Notes under the pieces: generated by a model | What the model was told of the DNA's origin: nothing | The model's input: only the letters and a program-made list of their open reading frames with translations | Databases searched by the model: none | Assembly: GCF_039503195.1 (NCBI RefSeq) | Contig: NZ_JBCJKP010000001.1 | Location: 3,162,001 to 3,226,000, forward strand | Origin: Streptomyces mirabilis | GTDB taxonomy: Bacteria; Actinomycetota; Actinomycetes; Streptomycetales; Streptomycetaceae | DNA length: 64,000 bases | Reading direction: 5' to 3' | Shown here: in pieces, positions 26,336 to 36,972 of the stretch | Position numbering within the stretch: the first letter of the stretch is position 1 | Layout: every line of letters starts with the position of its first letter | Translations under genes and position numbers: made by a program

Positions 26336-27505
26336 TCACCGTGTCCGGGGCCACAGATCCGGGTCCGGCGCGAAACGCACCCTGAGTTCCCCCTCGCGCA
26401 GGGCGGCGCCTGCCACGGTGCAGCGGCGCAGCGCGGACGGCAGCGGCACGATCCTGCGGAACTGGCCCACGGTGACGACGAGTTCGTCGCCCCGGCGGAT
26501 CAGGTCCAGTTCCTCGCGTATCGCGCCGGGCAGCGGGATGTGCCAGACGAGGACGCCGTCGTCGGCGAGGTGGTCGAGAACGGGCCACTCGACCGGGACG
26601 GGCACCCGGTTGACGCCGGGCACGGGGAGCGCGCCGAGGTCGTCGGTGCCGCGCGGGTCGCGGCCGAGGTGCGGGACCTCGTGGACGGTGTACGTCTCCT
26701 GCCACTCGTCCAGCGCCTTGCGCTGCTGGGCGGCGAGGGCGCCCAGCCAGGCGTCCGCGCTCGCGGCGGGCAGTACCCGGTTCGCGACCAGCGCGTCGAC
26801 GCGCAGCCCGTGCAGGGCGAGGGCGGTGGTGGCGGCGTGCACGGCGTCGGTGCCGGCCGGGCCCGGCTCGGCGACCAGCCGTACGGTCGTGGCGCGGTCC
26901 TCGACGACCGCCGCGACGGCGGCCAGCTCGATGTCCCAGCGTGCCGCCGTCTCGTACAGCCACTCGGCGGGCATCGGGACGCCCGCGAGGCGGCCGAGGA
27001 CGGGGCGCAGGGCGCGGGCCGCCTGGCGCTCCGGCGGGAGCAGTCGGCGCAGGTAGCGGCGGAGCTCCTCCGGGAGGGCGAGGAGGGCGAGTGCCTGTGG
27101 GGTCGGCGGGAGGTCCACGACCAGCAGGTCGTACGTCTGCGAGGTCGCCGCGTCGCGCAGGGCGCGCAGCAGGGCGAGTTCCTCGGCGCCGGGCAGGGGG
27201 GTGAGTTCCTCGGCGTCCAGGCGGGCGGCGCCGAGCAGGTCCAGGGCGGTGGTCGCGCGGTCCTGGAAGGCGGTGAGGTCCGCACGGAAGCGGGCGTTGG
27301 CGTCGGGGCGCCAGGTCGTGAGACGGGGCGCGGTGTCGGTGGGTTCCGCGCCGGTGGGTACGCCGAGGACGGCGCCGAGGGTGTCGGTGCGGTCGGCGGT
27401 GAGCAGGAGGGTGCGGGTGCCCTCGCGGGCGGCCTTCAGCGCGGTGGCCGCCGCGACCGTCGTACGGCCCGTGCCGCCCTGGCCTGTGATCAGGATGGTG
27501 CGCAT
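26336..27505 (-). CDS. ArsA/GET3-like ATPase with a lysine-less P-loop
   Basis: 389 residues. The N-terminus ILITGQGGTGRTTVAAATAL aligns with the deviant Walker A GKGGxGKTT of ArsA/MinD proteins, but both lysines are changed (Gln and Arg). LLVVDLPPTPQALALL is the Walker B region; LVANRVLP matches the ArsA nucleotide-specificity segment. The C-terminus (GELRVRF region) looks like the small beta domain of ArsA-type proteins. The gene order ATPase-SRPBCC-fadD matches Rv2184c-Rv2185c-Rv2187. Arsenite export is unlikely: no metal cysteines are seen. A membrane-lipid or protein-sorting role is inferred from neighbours only. Confidence 0.8.
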   Translation of the reverse strand: MRTILITGQGGTGRTTVAAATALKAAREGTRTLLLTADRTDTLGAVLGVPTGAEPTDTAPRLTTWRPDANARFRADLTAFQDRATTALDLLGAARLDAEELTPLPGAEELALLRALRDAATSQTYDLLVVDLPPTPQALALLALPEELRRYLRRLLPPERQAARALRPVLGRLAGVPMPAEWLYETAARWDIELAAVAAVVEDRATTVRLVAEPGPAGTDAVHAATTALALHGLRVDALVANRVLPAASADAWLGALAAQQRKALDEWQETYTVHEVPHLGRDPRGTDDLGALPVPGVNRVPVPVEWPVLDHLADDGVLVWHIPLPGAIREELDLIRRGDELVVTVGQFRRIVPLPSALRRCTVAGAALREGELRVRFAPDPDLWPRTR

Positions 27506-27553
27506 GGCATGAACGCTACCTGCGCCGAGCGCCCCCGCCGCCCCCGCCCGTGC

Positions 27554-27572
27554 CTGGGGGCTCCGCCCCCAG
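27554..27572. terminator. Hairpin between the SRPBCC and ATPase genes
   Basis: CTGGGGGC and GCCCCCAG form a perfect 8-bp stem with a TCC loop, 49 bp upstream of the ATPase start. It lies beside repeat copy B and may terminate or attenuate read-through from the SRPBCC gene. Confidence 0.5.
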
Positions 27573-27620
27573 CTCCCCGGTCGGCCTCGTCCTCACACGC
27601 CGGACGGGCTGAAACGCGGG

Positions 27621-27675
27621 CGCGCCCCGTCAGGGGCGCGGGGAACTGGGCGACCAGCCCCCACCAACCCGCGGA
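27621..27675. repeat. Dispersed Streptomyces intergenic repeat, copy B
   Basis: CGCGCCCC-GTCA-GGGGCGCG hairpin followed by GGGAACTGGGCGACCAGCCC and CCACCAACCCGCGG. This is the fullest copy of the family in the window. It lies between the SRPBCC gene and the ArsA-like ATPase. Confidence 0.75.
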
Positions 27676-27742
27676 CAAGACACCTCAGCCCGACGGGATC
27701 CGGGGCGATGCCCCGACTTCAGGGGCGACCCTCGGAGCGTGG

Positions 27743-28189
27743 TCAGCCCGCCTCGCCCGACTCCACTCGCTTCTTCAGACCCGCCAGCGCCCGGTCGATG
27801 ATGACCTTCTCGGCCTTGCGCTTGATCATGCCCAGCATGGGGATCTTGACGTCGACCGTGAGCCGGTAGGTGACCTCGGTGGCACCGGCGCCCGCGGGCT
27901 TGAGGATGTACGAGCCGTCCAGGGAGCGGAGCATCTGGGACTTGACCAGGGTCCAGGAGACCTCGTGGTCGCCGGTCCAGGTGTACCCCAGGGTCTGGTC
28001 GTCCTTGATCGCGCCGGCGTCCATGACGAGGCGTACCTGCTCGGCGCGGCCCTGCCCGTCCGTGGCGAGTACCTCCGCCTCCTTCACCTCTCCCGTCCAG
28101 TCCGGGTAGCGGGCGAAGTCGGCGATGACCGCCATGACATCAGCCGGTGCCGCCTCGATCGTGATGCTCGAGCTGGTGTGTTCCGCCAT
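27743..28189 (-). CDS. SRPBCC/polyketide-cyclase-like lipid-binding protein
   Basis: 148 residues from the ATG at 28189, behind GGAGGAG. It is a START/Bet v1-type fold: EHTSSSITIEAAPADVMAVI, FARYPDWTGEVKEAEVL, VSWTLVKSQMLRSLDGSYIL, and a C-terminal long helix (KRKAEKVIIDRALAGLKKRV). Such proteins have a deep hydrophobic pocket for lipids or polyketides. In M. tuberculosis Rv2185c holds the same place beside an ATPase and fadD15, so a membrane-lipid ligand is more likely than a polyketide; no polyketide genes are nearby. Confidence 0.85.
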   Translation of the reverse strand: MAEHTSSSITIEAAPADVMAVIADFARYPDWTGEVKEAEVLATDGQGRAEQVRLVMDAGAIKDDQTLGYTWTGDHEVSWTLVKSQMLRSLDGSYILKPAGAGATEVTYRLTVDVKIPMLGMIKRKAEKVIIDRALAGLKKRVESGEAG

Positions 28190-28296
28190 CGCGGTGGCTC
28201 CTCCAGATGCGGTCCGGTGAGGGAGGGTGGTACGCACGTGTGTGCAGCGTGAAGGCTACCGCGCGCCCGCCGAAGCATCGCCACCCCACCTGGTGT

Positions 28297-29094
28297 TCAC
28301 CATTCCAGGACCCACGGGCGGCCCGACGCCGCGAAATGGCCGACGTTCACGCACTCGGTCGTCCCGATCCGCATCCGGCGCGCGAGCGGCTGGTGGACAT
28401 GGCCGAAGAGGGAGTAACGGGGACGGATGCGGCGGATCGCGCCCAGGAGGGCACGGGAGCCGCGTTCGAAGCGGCGCGCCACCGTGTCGTAGACCAGCTC
28501 CGGTACGTCCGGCGGGATGTGCGTGCACAGCACGTCGACCTCGCCGACCGCCTCGATCTTCGCCGCGTACTCCTCGTCGTCGATCTCGTAGGGCGTCCGC
28601 ATGGGGCTGCGCAGCCCCCCGCCGACGAAGCCGAAGACCCGGCCGCCGATCTCCACCCGCTCACCGTCGAGGACCGTCGTGCCGGGTCCGGCGTACTCCG
28701 CCCACAACGGGGGCATGTCGACATTGCCGTAGGTCGCGTACGTCGGTGTCGGGAACGCGGCGAACAGCTCGGCGTACTGCTTGCGCACCGCCTTCTCGAT
28801 GGCCACGGAATGGTCCATCCCGATCTCGTCCCACAGCCGCCGCCCGAACTCCCGTGCCTCGGCGAAGCGGCGGGCGGTGCGCAGCTCGACGATCCGGTCG
28901 GCGTTCTCGGTGCCGAAGAGGTCGGGGAAGATGCCGCGCGCGTGGTCGGCGTAGTCGAGGAAGAGCACCAGGTCACCGAGGCAGAGCAGGGCGTCCGCGC
29001 CGTCGCCGGCCCGGGCCAGGTCGCGCGCGTTGCCGTGCACGTCACTGACCACATGAATGCGCGTCCTGCGGTTACCGCCTGGTGTGGGTGCCAT
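28297..29094 (-). CDS. Calcineurin-like metallophosphoesterase
   Basis: 265 residues from the ATG at 29094. The metal-binding blocks are complete: HVVSDVHGNARDL (Asp, His), LLCLGDLVLFLDY (Asp), YATYGNVDMP (Asn in place of GNHE-type), VLCTHIPPDVP (His), and YSLFGHVHQPL (His, His). GNVDMP replaces the usual GNHD/E, so the general-acid His is missing at that position. It is cytoplasmic with no signal peptide. It is divergent from fadD across 313 bp. The substrate is unknown. Confidence 0.87.
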   Translation of the reverse strand: MAPTPGGNRRTRIHVVSDVHGNARDLARAGDGADALLCLGDLVLFLDYADHARGIFPDLFGTENADRIVELRTARRFAEAREFGRRLWDEIGMDHSVAIEKAVRKQYAELFAAFPTPTYATYGNVDMPPLWAEYAGPGTTVLDGERVEIGGRVFGFVGGGLRSPMRTPYEIDDEEYAAKIEAVGEVDVLCTHIPPDVPELVYDTVARRFERGSRALLGAIRRIRPRYSLFGHVHQPLARRMRIGTTECVNVGHFAASGRPWVLEW

Positions 29095-29203
29095 GACGAT
29101 CAAGCGTAGGCGTGTGCGGCAAACGTGAATAGAGGCGGTCGGACCTGCGGTTACTGGCATGGCAAGAAGAGCGTGGACTACTGTGCGTGAAGGAACGCCA
29201 TCG

Positions 29204-29216
29204 GGTGCGACGCACC
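29204..29216. promoter_or_regulatory. Palindrome in the metallophosphoesterase-fadD divergent region
   Basis: GGTGCG-A-CGCACC is a perfect 6-bp inverted repeat in the 313-bp gap 29095-29407. The gap probably holds the promoters of both divergent genes; a TACTGT near 29179 could be a -10 for fadD. Nothing else definite is seen there. Confidence 0.3.
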
Positions 29217-29407
29217 AACCTGTGTGACGCAGGGAACATCTCGGCGGGACCCCCTATCGAAAAAGCCGTACCGGTGGGTAACGTCCGGGCAGTCCAGTCG
29301 TACTCAGGATTTCAACAATGATGTTCCTGGGTACCTGCCCGAGCCTTGGACCGCTCCGTCGCATCACACACCGTCGTGGCGTCGGCGCCCTATGAGGAGC
29401 AGCAGTC

Positions 29408-31204
29408 TTGCGCGAGTTCAGCCTTCCGGCTTTGTACGAGGTCCCTGCGGACGGAAATCTGACCGACATCGTCCGCAGAAACGCCGCGCAGCATCCCGAC
29501 GTCGCCGTCATCGCCCGCAAGGTGGGCGGCACGTGGACGGACGTCACCGCCACCACCTTCCTCGCCGAGGTGCGGTCCGCGGCCAAGGGCCTGATCGCCT
29601 CGGGCGTCCAGCCCGGCGACCGGGTCGCCCTGATGTCCCGTACCCGCTACGAGTGGACACTGCTCGACTTCGCGATCTGGAGCGCGGGCGCGATCACCGT
29701 GCCGGTGTACGAGACCAGCTCGGCCGAGCAGGTGCAGTGGATACTCGGCGACTCGGGCGCGAGTGCCTGCATCGTCGAGCTGGACACGCACGCGGCCTCC
29801 GTGGAATCGGTGCGCGACCGGCTGCCCGCCCTCAAGCACGTCTGGCAGATCGAGGCCGGCGGGGTGGAGGAACTGGGGCGCGCGGGCAAGGACGTCAGCG
29901 ACGCCACCGTCGAGGAGCGCAGCTCGCTGGCCAAGGCGGACGATCCGGCGACCATCGTCTACACGAGCGGTACGACCGGCCGCCCCAAGGGCTGTGTCCT
30001 CACCCACCGTGCCTTCTTCGCGGAGTGCGGCAACATCGTGGAGCGGCTGCGCCCCCTGTTCCGTACGGGCGAGTGTTCCGTCCTCCTCTTCCTGCCGCTC
30101 GCGCACGTCTTCGGACGGCTGGTGCAGGTCGCGCCGATGATGGCGCCGATCAAGCTGGGCTGCGTCCCGGACATCAAGAACCTCACCGACGAGCTGGCCG
30201 CGTTCCGGCCGACGCTGATCCTCGGTGTGCCGCGTGTCTTCGAGAAGGTCTACAACTCGGCGCGCGCCAAGGCGCAGGCGGACGGCAAGGGCAAGATCTT
30301 CGACAAGGCGGCGGACACGGCGATCGCCTACAGCCGCGCCCTGGACACCCCCTCCGGCCCGTCGCTCGGCCTGAAGATCAAGTACAAGACGTTCGACAAG
30401 CTCGTCTACAGCAAGCTGCGCGCGGTGCTGGGCGGTCGCGGTGAGTACGCGATCTCCGGCGGCGCCCCGCTCGGCGAGCGGCTGGGCCACTTCTTCCGCG
30501 GCATCGGCTTCACGGTCCTGGAGGGCTACGGCCTGACGGAGTCCTGTGCGGCCACCGCCTTCAACCCCTGGGACCGTACGAAGATCGGTACGGTCGGCCA
30601 GCCGCTGCCCGGCTCCGTGATCCGCATCGCCGACGACGGCGAGGTGCTGCTGCACGGCGAGCACCTGTTCAAGGAGTACTGGAACAACGAGGCCGCGACC
30701 GCCGAGGCGCTCGCGGACGGCTGGTTCCACACGGGTGACATCGGCACCCTCGACGAGGACGGCTACCTCCGGATCACCGGCCGCAAGAAGGAGATCATCG
30801 TCACCGCGGGCGGCAAGAACGTCGCCCCGGCCGTGATCGAGGACCGGATCCGCGCGCACGCGCTGGTCGCGGAGTGCATGGTGGTCGGCGACGGGCGCCC
30901 GTTCATCGGCGCGCTGGTCACCGTCGACGAGGAGTTCCTGGGCCGCTGGGCCGAGGAGCACGGCAAGCCGGCGGGTTCCACCGCGGCGTCGCTGCGCGAG
31001 GACCCGGATCTGATCGCTGCGATCCAGGACGCGGTCGACGACGGCAACGCCGCGGTGTCGAAGGCGGAATCGGTGCGGAAGTTCCGCATTCTGTCCTCCC
31101 AGTTCTCGGAGGAGTCGGGCCACCTCACGCCGTCCCTGAAGCTCAAGCGCAACGTGGTGGCGAAGGACTACGCGGACGAGATCGAGGCCATCTACCGGGG
31201 CTGA
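29408..31204 (+). CDS. fadD: Long-chain fatty-acid-CoA ligase (AMP-forming)
   Basis: 598 residues from a TTG at 29408, selected because GAGGAG ends 8 nt upstream and translation begins MREFSLPALYEVP. It activates fatty acids to acyl-AMP and then acyl-CoA. AMP-binding motifs are in order: IVYTSGTTGRPKGCVLTHRA, FLPLAHVFGR, LEGYGLTESCA, WFHTGDIGTLDEDGYLRITG and GRKKEIIVTAGGKNV. It is FadD15-like, cytoplasmic, and its position beside SRPBCC and PimB'-like genes matches Rv2187. It is convergent with cholesterol oxidase, 19 bp apart. Confidence 0.93.
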   Translation: MREFSLPALYEVPADGNLTDIVRRNAAQHPDVAVIARKVGGTWTDVTATTFLAEVRSAAKGLIASGVQPGDRVALMSRTRYEWTLLDFAIWSAGAITVPVYETSSAEQVQWILGDSGASACIVELDTHAASVESVRDRLPALKHVWQIEAGGVEELGRAGKDVSDATVEERSSLAKADDPATIVYTSGTTGRPKGCVLTHRAFFAECGNIVERLRPLFRTGECSVLLFLPLAHVFGRLVQVAPMMAPIKLGCVPDIKNLTDELAAFRPTLILGVPRVFEKVYNSARAKAQADGKGKIFDKAADTAIAYSRALDTPSGPSLGLKIKYKTFDKLVYSKLRAVLGGRGEYAISGGAPLGERLGHFFRGIGFTVLEGYGLTESCAATAFNPWDRTKIGTVGQPLPGSVIRIADDGEVLLHGEHLFKEYWNNEAATAEALADGWFHTGDIGTLDEDGYLRITGRKKEIIVTAGGKNVAPAVIEDRIRAHALVAECMVVGDGRPFIGALVTVDEEFLGRWAEEHGKPAGSTAASLREDPDLIAAIQDAVDDGNAAVSKAESVRKFRILSSQFSEESGHLTPSLKLKRNVVAKDYADEIEAIYRG

Positions 31205-31223
31205 CGGCCCGACCGAGCGGTTC

Positions 31224-32921
<1,698 letters not shown>

Positions 32922-32997
32922 TAGGGTTTTTGCCGGGATTTCAGGGGGCGCCGCGATGAGTGGGGAGAGTGCGGGTTGCTTGTGACCGGCCGCGCAC

Positions 32998-34140
32998 CTA
33001 GAGCAACTCCTTCAGGCTCTCCGCCAGCAGGTCCCAGCGCCATTTCCGCTCCACCCATTCCCGTCCCCGTTCGCCCATGTGGCGGCGGAGTTCGGAGTCG
33101 GCGAGGAGGGTGATGATGCGGTCGGCGGAGTCGTCCGGGCAGTCGCCTCGGACGACCCAGCCCGTTTCGCCGTCGAGGACCGCGTCGGGGGCGCCGCCCG
33201 AGTCGCCCGCGACGACCGGCAGGCCCGTCGCGGAGGCCTCCAGGTAGACGATGCCCAGGCCCTCGACGTCGAGGCCGCCCCGGCGGGTGCGGCAGGGCAT
33301 CGCGAAGACGTCGCCCGCGCCGTAGTGGGCCGGCAGCTCCGACCAGGGGACCGCGCCGGTGAAGCGGACCGAGGCGGCGACCCCCGTGTCGTACGCCAGT
33401 TTGCGCAGGTCCTGCTCGTACGGCCCGCCGCCGACGATCAGCAGCACCGCCTCCGGCTCCTTGGCGAGGATGCGGGGCATGGCGAGGATCAGCGTGTCCT
33501 GGCCCTTGCGCGGGACCAGACGGGAGACACAGACCACCACCGGGCGGTCGGTGAGGCCGAGGCGGGCGCGGACCACGTCGCCGCCCGAGCCGGGGTGGAA
33601 GGTCTTCTCGTCGACCCCCGGAGGCAGCTGGACCATGCGGGAGGCGGCCTCGGGCGTCAGCGCGGACGCGATGCGCGAGCGCGTGTACTCGCCGAGGTAG
33701 GTGATCGTGTCCGTGGACTCGCCGATCCGGCGCAGCAGCTGCCGTGCGGCGGGCAGCTGGGCCCAGCCCGCCTCGTGGCCGTGCGTGGTGGCCACCAGGC
33801 GCTCGGCGCCCGCCCTGCGCAGCGCGGGCGCCATCAGGCCGAGCGGGGCCGCCGCCCCGAACCACACCGACGTACAGCCGTGCTCGCGCAGCAGCCCGAC
33901 GGCGCGCCGGGTGGCACCCGGTGTGGGCAGCAGCATCGTCGTACGGTCCCGGACGACGGTGAAGGGCTGCTCGGCGTCGAAGGCGGCCGTCGCCTCGATG
34001 CCCTCCCGGCTCCGCTTCCAGGTGGATGCGTAGACTACGAACCGCTCCGGGTCCAGTCGTAGCGCCATGTTGTGCAGGAACGCCTGGATGCCGCCGGGGC
34101 GGGGCGGGAAGTCGTTGGTCACGATCAAGGTCTTGTGCAT
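32998..34140 (-). CDS. pimB: GT4 glycosyltransferase, PimB'-like mannosyltransferase
   Basis: 380 residues from the ATG at 34140. MHKTLIVTNDFPPRPGGIQA followed by FLHNMALRLDPERFVVYAST is the PimB' N-terminal signature. Donor-site features are VCVSRLVPRKGQDTLI, IVGGGPYEQDL and the EX7E motif (EGLGIVYLE) in residues ~280-300. PimB' adds the second mannose to phosphatidylinositol monomannoside using GDP-mannose. The same neighbour order occurs in M. tuberculosis (fadD15 next to Rv2188c). It is divergent from the GT87 gene. Confidence 0.85.
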   Translation of the reverse strand: MHKTLIVTNDFPPRPGGIQAFLHNMALRLDPERFVVYASTWKRSREGIEATAAFDAEQPFTVVRDRTTMLLPTPGATRRAVGLLREHGCTSVWFGAAAPLGLMAPALRRAGAERLVATTHGHEAGWAQLPAARQLLRRIGESTDTITYLGEYTRSRIASALTPEAASRMVQLPPGVDEKTFHPGSGGDVVRARLGLTDRPVVVCVSRLVPRKGQDTLILAMPRILAKEPEAVLLIVGGGPYEQDLRKLAYDTGVAASVRFTGAVPWSELPAHYGAGDVFAMPCRTRRGGLDVEGLGIVYLEASATGLPVVAGDSGGAPDAVLDGETGWVVRGDCPDDSADRIITLLADSELRRHMGERGREWVERKWRWDLLAESLKELL

Positions 34141-34329
34141 CGCGCTCGACACTACCGAAACCTTCGAATCCCCACGCGAGCGGTCCACAGCGGCGAAGCT
34201 GTATTCCACCGGTGGTCACAGCTCCGTACGGCCGCGCTTCATGGGCCTCGCACAGCCCCGCACGTCATCATGTTTCCGCACCACCGCACCACGTCACCAC
34301 CGCACAGACAGCCGACGAACGAGGGCCAG

Positions 34330-35568
34330 GTGAGCATGAAGGGCACACGGGGGGCGGGGTTTCCGTACGCGTTGCTGGGAACCTGGGGCCTGACCAGGCT
34401 TCTGCTCCTGCTCTTCGTCTTCAAGGTGTTCGTCTTCCCGGGACCGGACGTCACGAGTGACGTCTCGGTGATCTACCAGGGCTGGTACGAGATCCTGCGC
34501 ACCGGCACCTTCCCGCTCGACGACGTGACCTGGCAGTACCCGCCGGCCGCCGCGCTCGCGGTCCTCTCCCCCGGACTGCTGCCCTTCCTCGACTACGCGC
34601 ACGCCTTCTTCCTGCTGGCCTTCGTCGCCGACGTGGTGGTGTACGCGCTGCTCCACTACGCCGGCCGGCGCCCCGGCAAGACGCTGCGCGGCGCCTGGGT
34701 GTGGGTGATCGGCGTCCCACTGCTCGGACCGACCGTCTACGCCCGCTACGACGTGATGGTGACGGCCGTGGCGGTCGCGGCGCTCCTCGCGGGAGCCCGC
34801 CATCCGCGGGTGATGGGCGCTCTCGTGGGCTTCGGGGCGCTGGTGAAGGTGTGGCCGGCGCTCCTGCTCCTGGGGGCCGTGAAGCGGCGCGCGTGGGCCG
34901 CGGCGGCGGTGACCGCGGGCGGGATCGCGGTGCTGTTCGGGCTGTCGATGCCCGGCGCCTTCTCCTTCCTGACCTTCCAGCGCGACCGGGGCACCGAGGT
35001 GGAGTCGCTGGGCTCCCTCGTCTTCCACGTGGGCCGGCACTTCGGCTGGGACGGTCAGGTGCTGCTCAACTACGGCTCGGTGGAGTTCCTCGGCCCGTAC
35101 GTCGACGTGGTGAGCAGGCTGGCCCTGGCGCTCACCGCGATCGCCTTCGCGTGGCTGCTGCTGTGGCGGCTGCGCGTCCAGCGCTTCCGGCCGCACACGC
35201 TCGCCGACGCCGCGTTCGTGGCGGTGCTGATGTTCACGGCCACCAGCCGGGTCATCAGCCCGCAGTACATGGTGTGGCTGGTCGGGATCGGCGCGGTCTG
35301 CCTGTGCTTCCGGGGCAGCCGGATGACCCTGCCGGTCACCCTGGTGCTGGCCGCGTGCTTCGCGACCGTCCTGGAGTTCCCGATCTGGTTCTCGCACGTC
35401 GTGGGCAGCGACCGGCTGGGCATCACCCTGCTCTTCGTGCGCAACGGTCTGCTGGTGGTCGCGGCCCTGATCGCCGCCCTCGAACTGTGGTGGAGCACGG
35501 TGTCCGACCCGGCCCCGACCCTGCCCGCTCAGGCCACCCGCAGCAAGGAGCGCCTGAGCTCCTCCTGA
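34330..35568 (+). CDS. GT87-family polyprenyl-phosphomannose-dependent mannosyltransferase-like membrane protein
   Basis: About 412 residues from the GTG at 34330 (an ATG two codons on is an alternative). Nine or more hydrophobic helices span the protein. The first extracellular loop has DVTSDVSVIYQGWYEILRTG and the TWQYPPAAALAVLSP motif typical of GT87/DUF2029 enzymes; YARYDVMV and TSRVISPQYMVWL are further conserved loops. Such enzymes transfer mannose from polyprenyl phosphomannose outside the membrane. The divergent PimB' gene supports a lipomannan-type pathway (compare Rv2181). Its 3' end overlaps the convergent MATE gene by 40 bp. Confidence 0.85.
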   Translation: MSMKGTRGAGFPYALLGTWGLTRLLLLLFVFKVFVFPGPDVTSDVSVIYQGWYEILRTGTFPLDDVTWQYPPAAALAVLSPGLLPFLDYAHAFFLLAFVADVVVYALLHYAGRRPGKTLRGAWVWVIGVPLLGPTVYARYDVMVTAVAVAALLAGARHPRVMGALVGFGALVKVWPALLLLGAVKRRAWAAAAVTAGGIAVLFGLSMPGAFSFLTFQRDRGTEVESLGSLVFHVGRHFGWDGQVLLNYGSVEFLGPYVDVVSRLALALTAIAFAWLLLWRLRVQRFRPHTLADAAFVAVLMFTATSRVISPQYMVWLVGIGAVCLCFRGSRMTLPVTLVLAACFATVLEFPIWFSHVVGSDRLGITLLFVRNGLLVVAALIAALELWWSTVSDPAPTLPAQATRSKERLSSS

Positions 35569-36851
35569 CGGCGGCGGGCGCGGGCGAGAAGCAGTCCGAC
35601 GGCCGTGCACTGCACCGCCATGGACAGTGCCAGCGCCAGACAGATCCCGGGCAGTCCGAGCCCCGACAGGGCGTACGCCAGGGGCAGCTGGACCGCGGTG
35701 CCGAGCAGTGTCACCCGCAGCAACAACGGGGCTCCCCCGCTCCCCTCGAAGACCCCGCCCAACGCGATGAAGCAGGCCATCAGCGGCAGGTACGGGCCGA
35801 CGCAGCGCAGGAACAGCACACCGTCGTGGGCGACCGCGCCCCCGGCTCCGAAGGCCCGCGTGATCCAGGGGGCGAACGCGCCGAGCAGGACGGCTGCCAC
35901 CAGGCCCACCGCCCCGGAGACGATCACCGCCTGCCGCCCGATCGCACCCCGCTCGTCCCGGCCGGTGCCCCGGGTGTGCGCGGTGTGGATCGAGGCGGCC
36001 TGCCGCACCGCGTAGAAGGCCATGGTCGCGACGTACATGACCTTGTACGCGATGGAGTACGCGGCCACGGCCGTCACCCCGAGCCGGGCCACGATCGCGA
36101 CCAGGACCAGCGCCCCGCCCTGGCGCACGGTGAAGTCGGCGGACATGGGCAGTCCGGTCCGCAGGGTGCGGCGCAGCGCGGGGCCGGTGGGCTCGGCGGG
36201 GCGGACGGCCGCGGCCTCGCGCAGCGGCGCGTTGCGGCGCAGGGCGCGCAGGCCGGCGGCGAGGGCGACGCAGCGGCACAGGACCGTGGAGGCGGCGGCG
36301 CCCCGGACGCCGTACGCGTGGATGAGCAGCGGGTCGAGGCCGAGAATCAGCCCGTTGGCCAGCAGGGCGAGGCGCATCGGGGTGCGGGTGTCACCGGCGC
36401 CCTTCAGGATGCCGTCGACGAGGTTCTGCGCGAAGAAGACGGCGATGCCCGGCAGGGAGATCCCGAAGTAGGCGACCGCCAGGGCCAGGGCGTGCCCGTC
36501 GCCGCCCAGGACCAGTCGGGCCAGCGGCTCGCGCAGCAGGTATCCGCCCACGGCGACCACGGGCGTCACGACCGCGCACAGGGCCCCTCCGCCGCGTACG
36601 GCCGCCCGGAGCGCGCCCGGATCCCGGGCCCCTCTGGCGTGGGCGACGAGGACGGTCGTGCCGGAGGCGAAGACCAGGGCGACGCCGAGGAGCACGTTCT
36701 CGGAGTTGGTCGCGACGGCGACGGCGGCCACGGCGGGACCGCCGAGCCGGGAGACCCAGACGGTGTTGATGATCCCGGCGGCGACGGAGGCGAGCAGGGA
36801 GAGGTACACGGGGTGGGCGAGCGATATGAGCTGCTTCCGGTGGGCGTTCAC
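35529..36851 (-). CDS. MATE-family efflux transporter
   Basis: 440 residues from the GTG at 36851, 7 nt after AGGGA. Twelve hydrophobic segments in two six-helix halves make up the whole protein; FGISLPGIAVFFAQNLVDGI followed by LKGAGDTRTPM and the matching VFEGSGGAPLLLR in the second half are the internal duplicate motifs of MATE transporters. It should exchange cations for drugs or metabolites. A PadR-family regulator is divergent across a 121-bp region holding a large inverted repeat, the usual layout for a regulator controlling its neighbouring pump. Confidence 0.9.
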   Translation of the reverse strand: MNAHRKQLISLAHPVYLSLLASVAAGIINTVWVSRLGGPAVAAVAVATNSENVLLGVALVFASGTTVLVAHARGARDPGALRAAVRGGGALCAVVTPVVAVGGYLLREPLARLVLGGDGHALALAVAYFGISLPGIAVFFAQNLVDGILKGAGDTRTPMRLALLANGLILGLDPLLIHAYGVRGAAASTVLCRCVALAAGLRALRRNAPLREAAAVRPAEPTGPALRRTLRTGLPMSADFTVRQGGALVLVAIVARLGVTAVAAYSIAYKVMYVATMAFYAVRQAASIHTAHTRGTGRDERGAIGRQAVIVSGAVGLVAAVLLGAFAPWITRAFGAGGAVAHDGVLFLRCVGPYLPLMACFIALGGVFEGSGGAPLLLRVTLLGTAVQLPLAYALSGLGLPGICLALALSMAVQCTAVGLLLARARRRQEELRRSLLRVA

Positions 36852-36886
36852 CGACGAGTCCCTCGATTCCCTTGAATTCCCTTGAT

Positions 36887-36933
36887 TACCTCTTATCGAG
36901 CTACCTCGTTTAGAGGTAGCTCGATAAGAGGTA
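36887..36933. promoter_or_regulatory. Perfect 21-bp inverted repeat, probable PadR operator
   Basis: Arms 36887-36907 and 36913-36933 are exact inverted copies around GTTTA. Each arm contains the hexamer TACCTC (or GAGGTA) twice, spaced 15 bp centre to centre, giving four half-sites. A plus-strand promoter TTTAGA-17-TATCAT (-10 at 36932-36937) overlaps the right arm. It sits between the divergent MATE and padR genes. Confidence 0.8.
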
Positions 36934-36972
36934 TCATGGACGTCCGGCACCCGCAAGCAAGGAGCGCCCCGC

